Both the position numbers and the translations under genes were made by a program. A stretch of DNA of 64,000 nt from VAZQ01 sp963817135. Its GTDB lineage: Bacteria > Pseudomonadota > Alphaproteobacteria > Rhizobiales > Xanthobacteraceae. This document shows, piece by piece, positions 18,929 through 27,050 of this stretch (positions are counted from its first letter, which is position 1; each line of letters begins with the position of its first letter). Under the pieces are notes generated by a model. It saw only the letters and a list, made by a program, of their open reading frames with translations. It was not told the origin of the DNA and ran no database searches. The stretch is from NCBI GenBank assembly GCA_963817135.1, contig CAWFNG010000001.1:124001-188000 (forward strand), read 5' to 3'.

Positions 18929-19776
18929 CCCTTCACGGAGCCGGTGAGACCGGCGACGTAATGCTCGACGAAGAAGGAATAGATCAACGCCACCGGGATC
19001 GAGCCGAGCAGCGCGCCCGCCATCAGCGGCCCCCAGAAGAACACGTCACCGCGGATCAGTTCCGAGGTGACGCCGACCGACACGGTCTTCTCCGCAGGCG
19101 ACGACAGGAATACCAAGGCATAGATGAACTCATTCCACGACAAGGTGAATGCGAAAATACCGGCCGAGAGAATGCCCGGAACCGCAACCGGGAAAATGAT
19201 GTAGACCATCGCCTTCCAGCGCGTCGCGCCGTCGATGCGCGCGCATTCCTCGAGTTCCTTCGGGATTGCCTTGAAATAGCCCATGAGCAGCCAGGTGCAG
19301 AATGGGATCAGGAAAGTGGGATAGGTGAGGATGAGCGCCCAAGGCGTGTCGCCGAGACGGAAGTTGCGGATGATGTCGGCGAGCGGGATGAAGAGGAGCG
19401 TCTGCGGCACCAGATAAGTGATAAAGATGCCGGTACCGAGGCTGCCGGCGAAGGGGAACTTGAGCCGGGACAGCGCGTAGCCGGCAAACAGGCCGCAGAC
19501 TAGCGAAATAATCGTGGCGACGATCGAGATGAACAGCGTGTTCAGCATCCAGGTGTTGAACAGCGTCTCGCCGAGCAGATACTCGATGTGTTCGAGCGTG
19601 GGATGGAGCGTCCAGAACGGCGTGTAGTTCGGAGCCATCCACGGCCGGTAGAGCTCGCTGTCCGGGCGCACTGTCGTCACCATCATCCAGTAGAACGGGA
19701 ACAGCAGCACGAACACAAACACCCCGAGCGGGATATAGAAGAAGACCCAGCGCCGCCACTTCGCGCCTTCGATCAT
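18925..19776 (-). CDS. Sugar ABC transporter permease, MalG/UgpE type
   Basis: This 283-residue inner-membrane subunit has six predicted helices and the EAA loop (PKELEECARIDGATRWKAM) that docks on the ATPase. The start is MIEGAKWRRWVFF at 19776, where the expected upstream stop and this ATG overlap as TAATG. Because of a frameshift in the upstream gene, both permeases currently read as one 594-codon frame. I treat them as two genes because of the overlap and family lengths. Confidence 0.9.
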   Translation of the reverse strand: MIEGAKWRRWVFFYIPLGVFVFVLLFPFYWMMVTTVRPDSELYRPWMAPNYTPFWTLHPTLEHIEYLLGETLFNTWMLNTLFISIVATIISLVCGLFAGYALSRLKFPFAGSLGTGIFITYLVPQTLLFIPLADIIRNFRLGDTPWALILTYPTFLIPFCTWLLMGYFKAIPKELEECARIDGATRWKAMVYIIFPVAVPGILSAGIFAFTLSWNEFIYALVFLSSPAEKTVSVGVTSELIRGDVFFWGPLMAGALLGSIPVALIYSFFVEHYVAGLTGSVKG

Positions 19777-20709
19777 TAGTGCACCTCTACCCGGCGAATG
19801 TAGAGGAGCTGCACGATCAACCACGATCAGCAAGATCGGAAACATGGCGAGCGAGATCGCCGCTCCCTCGCTCAACAGGCCGGTGCCGATGCCGATCTGA
19901 TAGGCGTAGGTCGCGAACAGTTGGGTCGCGTTGGCGGGCCCTCCGCCGGTGAGCACATAGACCAGCTGAAAGTCAGCGAAGGTCTGGATAATGGAGAACA
20001 GCACCACCACCATGGTTACCGGCAGAAGGAGCGGCCAGGTCACGTGCCAGAAGCGCTGCCATGGCCGCGCACCGTCGATGGCCGCCGCCTCGTGCAGCTC
20101 GGGATTGATGGTCTGCAGCCCGGCAAGCAGGCTGATCGCGTAGAACGGCACGCCGCGCCAGACGTTGACAATGATCACCGAAATCATCGCCAGATCGGGA
20201 TCGCTCAGCCAGTTGATGCGGCCATGGATCAAACCGACGCGATAAAGCGACCAGTTGATCACGCTGAAGGTCGGATCGAACATCCACTTCCAGGCGAAGG
20301 TGGAAAGCACGGTCGGAATGATGAAGGGCAGCAGGATGAAGGCGCGCGTCAGCGCCTTGCCCTTGAAATGCCGGTTGAGCAGCAGCGCCAACCACAAACC
20401 GAGGCCCAACTTGAACACAGTCGTGACACCCGTGTACCAGAACGTGTTCCAGACCGCGGTCCGGAAGATGCTGTCGTTCCAGATCTTCTCGAAGTTCTTC
20501 AGTCCGACAAAGTCGCCCGGCACACCCACCTTTGCGCTGGTGACTGCGAGCAGCACGCCCTCCACGAACGGATAGGCGATAAAAAGGCCCAGTACGATGA
20601 TCGTGGGCAGAAACAGCACCAGCGCAAGCCAGCGCTCGTCTTCGAGTAGACGGCTGACAAGGGCACGTTCTACCGTCGGAGCCGCTATGTGCGCGTAGGC
20701 GACCGCCAT
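19776..20709 (-). CDS. Sugar ABC transporter permease, MalF/UgpA type, frameshifted near its end
   Basis: The roughly 310-residue first permease has six helices and the EAA loop (PELHEAAAIDGARPWQRF). After FPILLIVV the frame reads DRAAPLHSPGRGAL straight into the MalG gene. Shifting by one base at about 19805-19815 instead gives VQLLYIRRVEVH and a stop at 19776-19778, the usual end for this family. A one-base loss or gain therefore joined the two genes in frame. It is either an assembly error or a natural fusion. Confidence 0.85.
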
Positions 20710-20745
20710 GTGGATGCCTTGTCGGCAGTATGTCGCGGGTCCCGG

Positions 20746-22080
20746 TCAGGCGCCGTAGATCTTCACAAGCTCATCATGGGCCCATTTGACGGCTTCTTCG
20801 GCTGGCATGCCCTGCACGGCCTTGGCATACATATCAACGATAATGTACTTGGTGACGACCTCGGCTGCCTTGCGGGTCGAGGGTCCCTGATAGCCGGCGA
20901 AACGCCCGGTTCGCGCCGCTTGCCTGTAGGGAAGCATGATCGGGTCGTCGTTCCAAAGCTTGTGGTTCTCCCACTCCGTCGTCGGGCCGACCGAGAAGCC
21001 CTTCTGCGATACGAACCATTTGTCGAAAATCTCCTTGGAGTGAATCCAGCGAAGGAATTTCTTCGCCACATCTTGGTTCTTGGAGTAGCCCATCAGCATG
21101 TTTGAGAACGGCACGTGATAGCTGAACTGCCCGCCCTGGCCCTTGGGCAGCGGTGCGTGCAGGATGTCGTCCTTGAGCTGGGTGCCTGTCTCCGTCTTGT
21201 AGGAGTCCGGCTTGCGCAGAGCCTCGAGGTAGATCGAGGCGCCATTGAGCGTGGCGCTACACGTCCCGGATAGGAAGGCGCGGTTGTTGTTGGTGTCGTC
21301 CCAGGCGAGCCCGCCTTCGTCGTGCGCCTCCTTCCAGAAAGCGGTCATGAATTTCACTGATTCAACGGCTTGCTTCGAATCGAGCACGACCGTCTTGCCA
21401 TCCGCCTCGACCTCCTTGCCGCCCCAGGACCAAAGATAGGGGTAGGCGAAGGCGGGCGCGTCGCCGAAAGTATGGCCAAGCGTCTGGCCGATGGGCTGGT
21501 TCTTTGCCTTGAGCTTCTTACCGGCGTCGCGGTACTCCTCCCAAGTCTGCGGGAATTTGCCGCCGGTATAGCCGATATCGGCGAACCATGACTTCCGGTA
21601 CGCGATCTGCAAGCCGACGATGCTCCATGGCAGGGCGATCCATTTCTTCCCGTCATTGGCCACGGTCTTCGACGTTTCGTAGAAGCCACCTTGCGCCTTG
21701 CCGATCTCTTCTGCGATGTCGGTGACGTCGACGAGGCTCTCGCCGTAAAGCTGTGCCCAGTTGTTGAGGACGCAGATGATGTCGGGGCCCGAACCCGATT
21801 GAATCGCCGAGGTGGCGCGGGCCTGGATGTCGTTGCCGTTGATCGTCTCGACATTGAGCTTCACGCCGAGCGCTTTCTCGCACTCCCCGGCAATCTCCCT
21901 TCGCAGCAGCTGGTCAGAGGCGGGAACAAAGTCGTTCCAGCGCAGCCAGTGGATGGTTGCACCCTGGGCGAAGGCGGGCGCGCGAGAGGTTGCGAGGATC
22001 GCCGCAATGCCGCCGGTTTTCGCCGCGACCGCGCCGGCGCCGGAAAGCTGCAACAGCTTGCGTCGATGTATCCGAGCCAT
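20746..22080 (-). CDS. ABC transporter extracellular sugar-binding protein
   Basis: A 444-residue solute-binding protein of family 1 (MalE/UgpB-like) with a twin-arginine-style leader (HRRKLLQLSGAGAV) and cleavage after APAFAQ near residue 36. The start is the ATG at 22080, preceded at 7 nt by GGGAGG; the open frame extends further upstream without support. The body has the usual two-lobe pattern, with IHWLRWNDFVPASDQ opening lobe one. It is the receptor for the permease-ATPase set that follows at 36 bp. Ligand unknown. Confidence 0.92.
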   Translation of the reverse strand: MARIHRRKLLQLSGAGAVAAKTGGIAAILATSRAPAFAQGATIHWLRWNDFVPASDQLLRREIAGECEKALGVKLNVETINGNDIQARATSAIQSGSGPDIICVLNNWAQLYGESLVDVTDIAEEIGKAQGGFYETSKTVANDGKKWIALPWSIVGLQIAYRKSWFADIGYTGGKFPQTWEEYRDAGKKLKAKNQPIGQTLGHTFGDAPAFAYPYLWSWGGKEVEADGKTVVLDSKQAVESVKFMTAFWKEAHDEGGLAWDDTNNNRAFLSGTCSATLNGASIYLEALRKPDSYKTETGTQLKDDILHAPLPKGQGGQFSYHVPFSNMLMGYSKNQDVAKKFLRWIHSKEIFDKWFVSQKGFSVGPTTEWENHKLWNDDPIMLPYRQAARTGRFAGYQGPSTRKAAEVVTKYIIVDMYAKAVQGMPAEEAVKWAHDELVKIYGA

Positions 22081-22141
22081 GTTCATCCTCCCTTGCAGAT
22101 GACCTTTTTTATTTCTTGGTGTAGGGAACGGGTACCACATT

Positions 22142-23185
22142 CTACATCAGAAAGACACCTTTGCCGCTCGTCTGGCTGTCGAACAGCCGATAAGCCTCCT
22201 CCGCCTGGGTGAGCTGCCAGCGGTGCGTGAACAGCCGATCAACGGGAACCTGGCGATCGGCAACGAACCGTGCGCACTGCGCCTGGATGACGGTGGAGAA
22301 GGTCCAGGAGCCCATGATGGTGAGCTGCTTGCGCAGCATGTCGGGGCTGACATCGAGCGTCACGCTGCCCCCTTCGCCGACAAAGCACACGACGCCCCAT
22401 GCCCGGGTTCCATATACCGCCGCCAGGCGGCCTTCTGCTACGCCGGAAGTGTCGAGCGCCATGTCGGCGCCCAAGCCGTGCGTGTGCTCCTTGATCCTGC
22501 CGGCCGGGTCATCGGCGTTAGGGTCGATGAGGACGTCGGCGCCGAAATCCTTGGCGCGCGCGAGCCGCTCCTTGCTTACATCGAGCGCAATGACACGAGC
22601 ACCCATCGCCGCGGCGAACTGCGTTGCGGAGAGCCCGACCGGTCCCTGGCCGACGATGGCGATCGTATCGCCTCCCTTAAGGTTCATCCGCCGGAGCGCC
22701 TGAAAGGCGGTACCAGTGCCGCAGGAAATGGCCGCGCCGGTTGCAAAGCCCAGTTCATCCGGCAAGGGCACCAGCGTATGCGCCGGAACTTTCATGTAGC
22801 GCGCATGCGCGCCGTGCCCGGTGACGCCATAGACCGTGCTGCCGTCGACGCACATCTGCGACCACCCGGTCTGGCAGTGCGGGCAGGTGCCGCAGCCACT
22901 ATAGTGGTGCACCATGACCCGCTCGCCGATACGGGCGGCGCGCTCCCAGACATTGGCCCCGGCGGCTGCCACGATGCCGCAAGGCTCGTGTCCGGCAATG
23001 ACCGGGCCGCTTGCCTTTCCGAGCCCAAGCGAAGCGCCGCCTGCTGCGGCGCGATAAACCTTGAGATCGCTTCCGCACATGCCGGAAGCCTTGATCTCGA
23101 CAATGACCTCACGGGGTCCCGGAGCCGGATCGGGAAATTCCGCGAGCGCCAGTTTGCGCTCGCCGAGGAATGTTACGCCGCGCAT
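22142..23185 (-). CDS. Zinc-dependent medium-chain alcohol dehydrogenase
   Basis: The 347-residue MDR enzyme carries catalytic-zinc residues (GMCGSDL, GHEPCG), four structural-zinc cysteines in CGTCPHCQTGWSQMC, and a Rossmann GQGPVG motif. The start at MRGVTFL (23185) is favoured by GGAAGGAGA 8 nt upstream. It is the first gene of the leftward cluster and precedes the sugar importer by 62 bp, which suggests oxidation of an imported polyol or sugar. Confidence 0.92.
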   Translation of the reverse strand: MRGVTFLGERKLALAEFPDPAPGPREVIVEIKASGMCGSDLKVYRAAAGGASLGLGKASGPVIAGHEPCGIVAAAGANVWERAARIGERVMVHHYSGCGTCPHCQTGWSQMCVDGSTVYGVTGHGAHARYMKVPAHTLVPLPDELGFATGAAISCGTGTAFQALRRMNLKGGDTIAIVGQGPVGLSATQFAAAMGARVIALDVSKERLARAKDFGADVLIDPNADDPAGRIKEHTHGLGADMALDTSGVAEGRLAAVYGTRAWGVVCFVGEGGSVTLDVSPDMLRKQLTIMGSWTFSTVIQAQCARFVADRQVPVDRLFTHRWQLTQAEEAYRLFDSQTSGKGVFLM

Positions 23186-23275
23186 GCTCTTCTCTCCTTC
23201 CACGATTGACGGCCGAGTACCGCGAAGCGAGTATCACAACCGATTCCATGGAAGCTGCTCATACGCAAACGCCAT

Positions 23276-23417
23276 GTCATTCCGGGGCGCCAGCCGATCT
23301 CGGGTTTTACCCGAGATCGGCCACATCAAGTGCCCAAGTCGGCAATCGCCGACTTGGGGTGCGAAGCGGAGCGGCGAGCCCGACCTTCGCTGCGCGTCGG
23401 CCTCGCCCCGGAATGAC
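23276..23417. repeat. MITE-like palindromic element (family B)
   Basis: Perfect 14-bp terminal inverted repeats (GTCATTCCGGGGCG at 23276-23289 and its complement at 23404-23417) bound a 142-bp element holding two further perfect hairpins (23294-23304/23310-23320 and 23334-23343/23348-23357). It lies between divergently transcribed dehydrogenase genes. A single terminus of the same type occurs at 42589-42602. No coding capacity, so any mobility would need trans functions. Confidence 0.85.
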
Positions 23418-23422
23418 GCTCG

Positions 23423-24589
23423 ATGAATCAATCCATGCGCAACAGCACCATTCGAGTCGCCACCTTCGGCGGTCCCGGCGCGGAGCCGGTGATCCGTTCC
23501 GTGCAATGGCCGAAAATTCCCGACAAGGCCGCATTGATTGCGATCGGCGCCTGCGGGGTATGCGGCACCGATCTTCACATTCTCAAAGGTCATTGGCCGA
23601 AGCCGTTGCCGTGGCCCTTCACCCTCGGCCATGAGCTCGGCGGCGTCATCGTCGAAGCGGGAGCGCAATTCACGGAAGATTTCATGGGCAAGCCGCTGGG
23701 CGTCGGCTCCAAGGTGATGATCCCGCCGCTGATGCCGTGCGGGCACTGCTATTATTGCATCCATTATCCCGAGCGCGCCAATAAATGCCTCACTCCGGTT
23801 TATTACGGACGCTATCTCGGCTTCGACAAGCCGCCGCATCTGTGGGGAGGCTTCGCCGAGTATGTCTATGTCGACCTCGACATGCTGCCGGGCACAAAGG
23901 TCTACAAGCTTCCGGACGACATGTCGCTGCGGCTTGGCGCACTGTCGGAGCCGCTGACCTCCTGCATTCGTGCCTTCAATCGCGCGATCCGCGCCGGCGG
24001 TTTCACATGGGGCGACACCGTCGTGATCCAGGGCTCGGGGCCAATCGGCATTCTCGCGATCGCAGCGGCCAGGGAAATGGGCGCGGGACGGGTGATCTGC
24101 GTCGGCGCTCCGGAAAGTCCGCGCCTCGCGCTTGCGCGAAAATTCGGCGCCGAAGCGACGCTGAACATCGACGAAGTCAAGGACCCGTCTGCGCGCATTC
24201 GCCAGGTGCGCGACATCGTCGGAGGATTCGGCGCCGACCTGGTGATGGACTGTTCCGGCCATCCGAGCGCCGGGCCCGAGGGCATAGAGTTCCTGCGCGA
24301 CGGCGGCACCTATGTCGAGATGGGCCAGTTCACCGATGCCGGCTCAATCACCACGTCCTGGCACCGCATTTGTGCCAAGGACCTCAACGTATTGGGTTCC
24401 TGGGCCTTCACGGCGAACGACCTGCCGCGGGGTGTCGACATGCTCTCCCGCGCGCGCACCAGATATCCGTGGCTCGATATGCAGACGCTCTACCCCTTTG
24501 ACGCGGACGGAATATCCCGCGCCGTCCAGGATGCGATGGCAATGAAGACCGTCAAGTCGACCATTGTCCCATGGCCGGAACTGGTGTGA
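23423..24589 (+). CDS. Zinc-binding dehydrogenase (MDR family)
   Basis: A 388-residue medium-chain dehydrogenase with GVCGTDLH and GHELGG (catalytic zinc), CGHCYYCIHYPERANKC (structural zinc), and the NAD(P)-binding GSGPIGILA. It is longer than typical alcohol dehydrogenases because of insertions around residues 85-140. It is transcribed away from the other dehydrogenase and is probably co-transcribed with the MetE-like gene 54 bp downstream. Substrate unknown. Confidence 0.9.
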   Translation: MNQSMRNSTIRVATFGGPGAEPVIRSVQWPKIPDKAALIAIGACGVCGTDLHILKGHWPKPLPWPFTLGHELGGVIVEAGAQFTEDFMGKPLGVGSKVMIPPLMPCGHCYYCIHYPERANKCLTPVYYGRYLGFDKPPHLWGGFAEYVYVDLDMLPGTKVYKLPDDMSLRLGALSEPLTSCIRAFNRAIRAGGFTWGDTVVIQGSGPIGILAIAAAREMGAGRVICVGAPESPRLALARKFGAEATLNIDEVKDPSARIRQVRDIVGGFGADLVMDCSGHPSAGPEGIEFLRDGGTYVEMGQFTDAGSITTSWHRICAKDLNVLGSWAFTANDLPRGVDMLSRARTRYPWLDMQTLYPFDADGISRAVQDAMAMKTVKSTIVPWPELV

Positions 24590-24643
24590 TGCTCCTCCGT
24601 CCGCCAGGGCGAGTGAAGCCAGGGCCTGGGCAGGATAGCAATC

Positions 24644-25873
24644 ATGAAATCCAGCACGGACCGGATTCTCACCACGCATGCCGGGAGCCTCTCGCGGCCG
24701 GCAGACCTCATCGCGTTGAGCCGCGCTCGTAGCGCCGGCGAGAGCAAAAAAGACGACACCTATGCCGCGTGTCTCGCCGCGTCGGTTGCAGAAGTGGTGC
24801 GCGAGCAGCTTGAGCTTGGCATCGATATTCCCGATGACGGCGAGTTCGGCAAGCCGGTGGCCGGCAGTTACGATTACGGCGCGTGGTGGAATTATGCCTT
24901 TGCGCGGATGTCCGGGTTTTCGTCCAGGGCCGGCGGCATGGTCGGCGAATCCAAGCACAAGAAATCGGCTGTCGCCGATCTCGCCTTGACCTCGTTTGCC
25001 AACCGCCGGGACTGGCAAAAATTCAGCGCGTTCTACCAGGATCCGGAATCGACCGGCAGCCTGATGGGGAGCGCGGCGCGGCGCCCGGTGGGCAGGCCGG
25101 CCTGCACCGGCCCGATCAAATATGTCGGCCATGCCGCGCTCGCCGCCGACATCGCGAATCTGAAAGCCGCGATGGCCGCCTCCGGCGTGCAGGAAGGCTT
25201 CATGTGTTCGATCGGGCCCGGCAGCTTCGCCCGCGGCGAGGACTTCCACTACAAGACTGAAGAAGAATTCCTGTTCGCTTCAGCCGATGCGATGCGGGAG
25301 GAATACAAAGCCATCGTCGACGCCGGGATCGTGCTGCAAATCGACGATCCGAGCCTGCCGGACAACTGGGACATGATCAACCCCGAGCCGCCGCTTGCGG
25401 AATTCAAGAAGTTCGAGCAGGTGCGCATTGAAGCGCTCAATCATGCGCTCAGAAGCCTGCCGCAGGAGCGCATCCGCTACCATATCTGCTGGGGCAGCTG
25501 GCATGGCCCGCATACCACCGATATTCCGCTGGCCGACATTGTAGATCTCGTATTGAGCGTCAACGCCGGCGCCTATTCGGTGGAGGCCGGCAACGTTCGT
25601 CACGAGCATGAATGGCGTATCTGGCAGGACGGAAAACTGCCTGAAGGCAAGCTGCTCATTCCCGGCGTGGTCAGTCACGCCACCAATATCGTTGAACATC
25701 CGCAAGTGGTCGCCGATCGGATCGTGCGTTACGCCAAAGCGGTCGGGCGCGAGAATGTCGTCGCCGGTACCGATTGCGGCCTGGGCGGCCGCGTCCATCC
25801 GCAAATCGCCTGGGCGAAGCTTCAAGCGCTGTCCGACGGCGCCAGGCTCGCGAGCCGGGAACTCTGGGCATAA
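24644..25873 (+). CDS. Cobalamin-independent methionine synthase-like protein (MetE C-terminal family)
   Basis: The 409-residue TIM-barrel protein resembles the catalytic half of MetE and the epoxyalkane:coenzyme M transferase group. It has TTHAGSLSRP at the start, DIPDDGEFGK, then the candidate zinc ligands HICWG (His, Cys) and TDCGLGGR (Cys). The MetE N-terminal domain is absent, so it is unlikely to be the housekeeping methionine synthase. It probably catalyses another zinc-activated thiol alkyl transfer. The neighbouring dehydrogenase may share the pathway. Confidence 0.88.
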   Translation: MKSSTDRILTTHAGSLSRPADLIALSRARSAGESKKDDTYAACLAASVAEVVREQLELGIDIPDDGEFGKPVAGSYDYGAWWNYAFARMSGFSSRAGGMVGESKHKKSAVADLALTSFANRRDWQKFSAFYQDPESTGSLMGSAARRPVGRPACTGPIKYVGHAALAADIANLKAAMAASGVQEGFMCSIGPGSFARGEDFHYKTEEEFLFASADAMREEYKAIVDAGIVLQIDDPSLPDNWDMINPEPPLAEFKKFEQVRIEALNHALRSLPQERIRYHICWGSWHGPHTTDIPLADIVDLVLSVNAGAYSVEAGNVRHEHEWRIWQDGKLPEGKLLIPGVVSHATNIVEHPQVVADRIVRYAKAVGRENVVAGTDCGLGGRVHPQIAWAKLQALSDGARLASRELWA

Positions 25874-25891
25874 CGCGCAGGTGCCGAGGAG

Positions 25892-26869
25892 CTATCGTTG
25901 TTGGAGCACTCGATAGCGGTTTGATGCGCCGGATAGTAGTCCTGCGGCCTCAGTCACCATCCGCTGCACAATTTCAGAGGCTGGGGGAATATCGGTGATC
26001 AGGTCCACGGCCTCGCCGGCAATTACAGCGGCAGTATCAAAATCACCTTTGCTGCGGGCTGCTGCATAGCGATCCGCTTCTTCGTCCTGATGCTGCAGTA
26101 ATTCGGCCTCACGGCCGCGCCATTTTTCGGAGAAGCTGTTGCGCAATACGCGCCCGGTATATGGCGCTGGCCACACGTTCCGACGTGCGATGTCGAACAG
26201 GATCCCTCGTATTGTGTGGTCACCGGTCTCCAACACGATGCGATCCTTGGCGGCGGCAAAACCTGCGGCCTCCTGTGAGGCATAAAAACGGGTCCCAACG
26301 AGCACTCCATCCGCCCCTAACATGAGAGCCGCGGCGAGACCGCGGCCATCCGCCACGCCCCCTGCAGCGGCAACTGGAATGTGAGGCACTGCATCGACTA
26401 CGGCAGGTACGAAAGGAAATGTGCTTCGCGAGATGGCATGGCCACCACCCTCTGCACCCTGGGCAACCAAAATATCCGCTTCGTTTGCGACGGCGGCCTT
26501 CGCTTGCTCCAGTGTTTGAACCTGGCAAATGAGCAACGCACCCGACTTTTTGATTTTTTGCGCGTGTGGTCGAACCTCACCGAATGAAAGCATAACTGCA
26601 GCAGGCCGACGTTCGAGCACCAAGTCGAGCAATCGAGGACGCTTGGCCATGCTCCAAGTTATAAAGCCCACACCGACCCGTGCATCGCCTGCAGCATCCA
26701 ATTCGCGCGCCAGCCAAGTCTCGTCGCCATAACCACCGCCGATAATGCCGAAACCGCCGGCCCTGCTTACCGTCGCGGCAAGTCGCCCATCTGAAACAAC
26801 ATCCATTGGCGCGAGCAGAATCGGGTGCTCGACCTTTAGAAGCTCCGTTAGGCGTGTCGAAATGGACAT
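25892..26869 (-). CDS. Nitronate monooxygenase (NPD family)
   Basis: The 325-residue FMN-dependent TIM-barrel enzyme starts MSISTRLTELL and has PILLAPMDVVSDGRLAATVS, GGFGIIGGGYGD, and the flavin-phosphate segments AQGAEGGGHA and AAAGGVADGRG, typical of 2-nitropropane dioxygenase-like proteins. It oxidises alkyl nitronates in characterised relatives. The frame is open to 27001, but the start at 26869 begins the conserved domain. It converges on the MetE-like gene with 18 bp between stops. Confidence 0.9.
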   Translation of the reverse strand: MSISTRLTELLKVEHPILLAPMDVVSDGRLAATVSRAGGFGIIGGGYGDETWLARELDAAGDARVGVGFITWSMAKRPRLLDLVLERRPAAVMLSFGEVRPHAQKIKKSGALLICQVQTLEQAKAAVANEADILVAQGAEGGGHAISRSTFPFVPAVVDAVPHIPVAAAGGVADGRGLAAALMLGADGVLVGTRFYASQEAAGFAAAKDRIVLETGDHTIRGILFDIARRNVWPAPYTGRVLRNSFSEKWRGREAELLQHQDEEADRYAAARSKGDFDTAAVIAGEAVDLITDIPPASEIVQRMVTEAAGLLSGASNRYRVLQQR

Positions 26870-27050
26870 GTTGTCCCCGGCGCACTCGGCGATTGATTTG
26901 CCGCCAGATTTCCGCCTTTTTGCAGGCGGAAGTTGTGAAGGGGAAGCACTGCTCCGTAGGGGGATCATGACCGAATTATCACGCACGCTCTTATCATGCA
27001 CGCTCTTGGCGGTGATGCTCTAGGCGTCGGCAGCATTTGAATTCCACGCA

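Noticed and set aside
17090..18961. A 623-codon + strand frame
   Set aside because: It is antisense to the MFS and UgpC-type ATPase genes, is His/Arg-rich and shows no domain. It is a GC-driven shadow.
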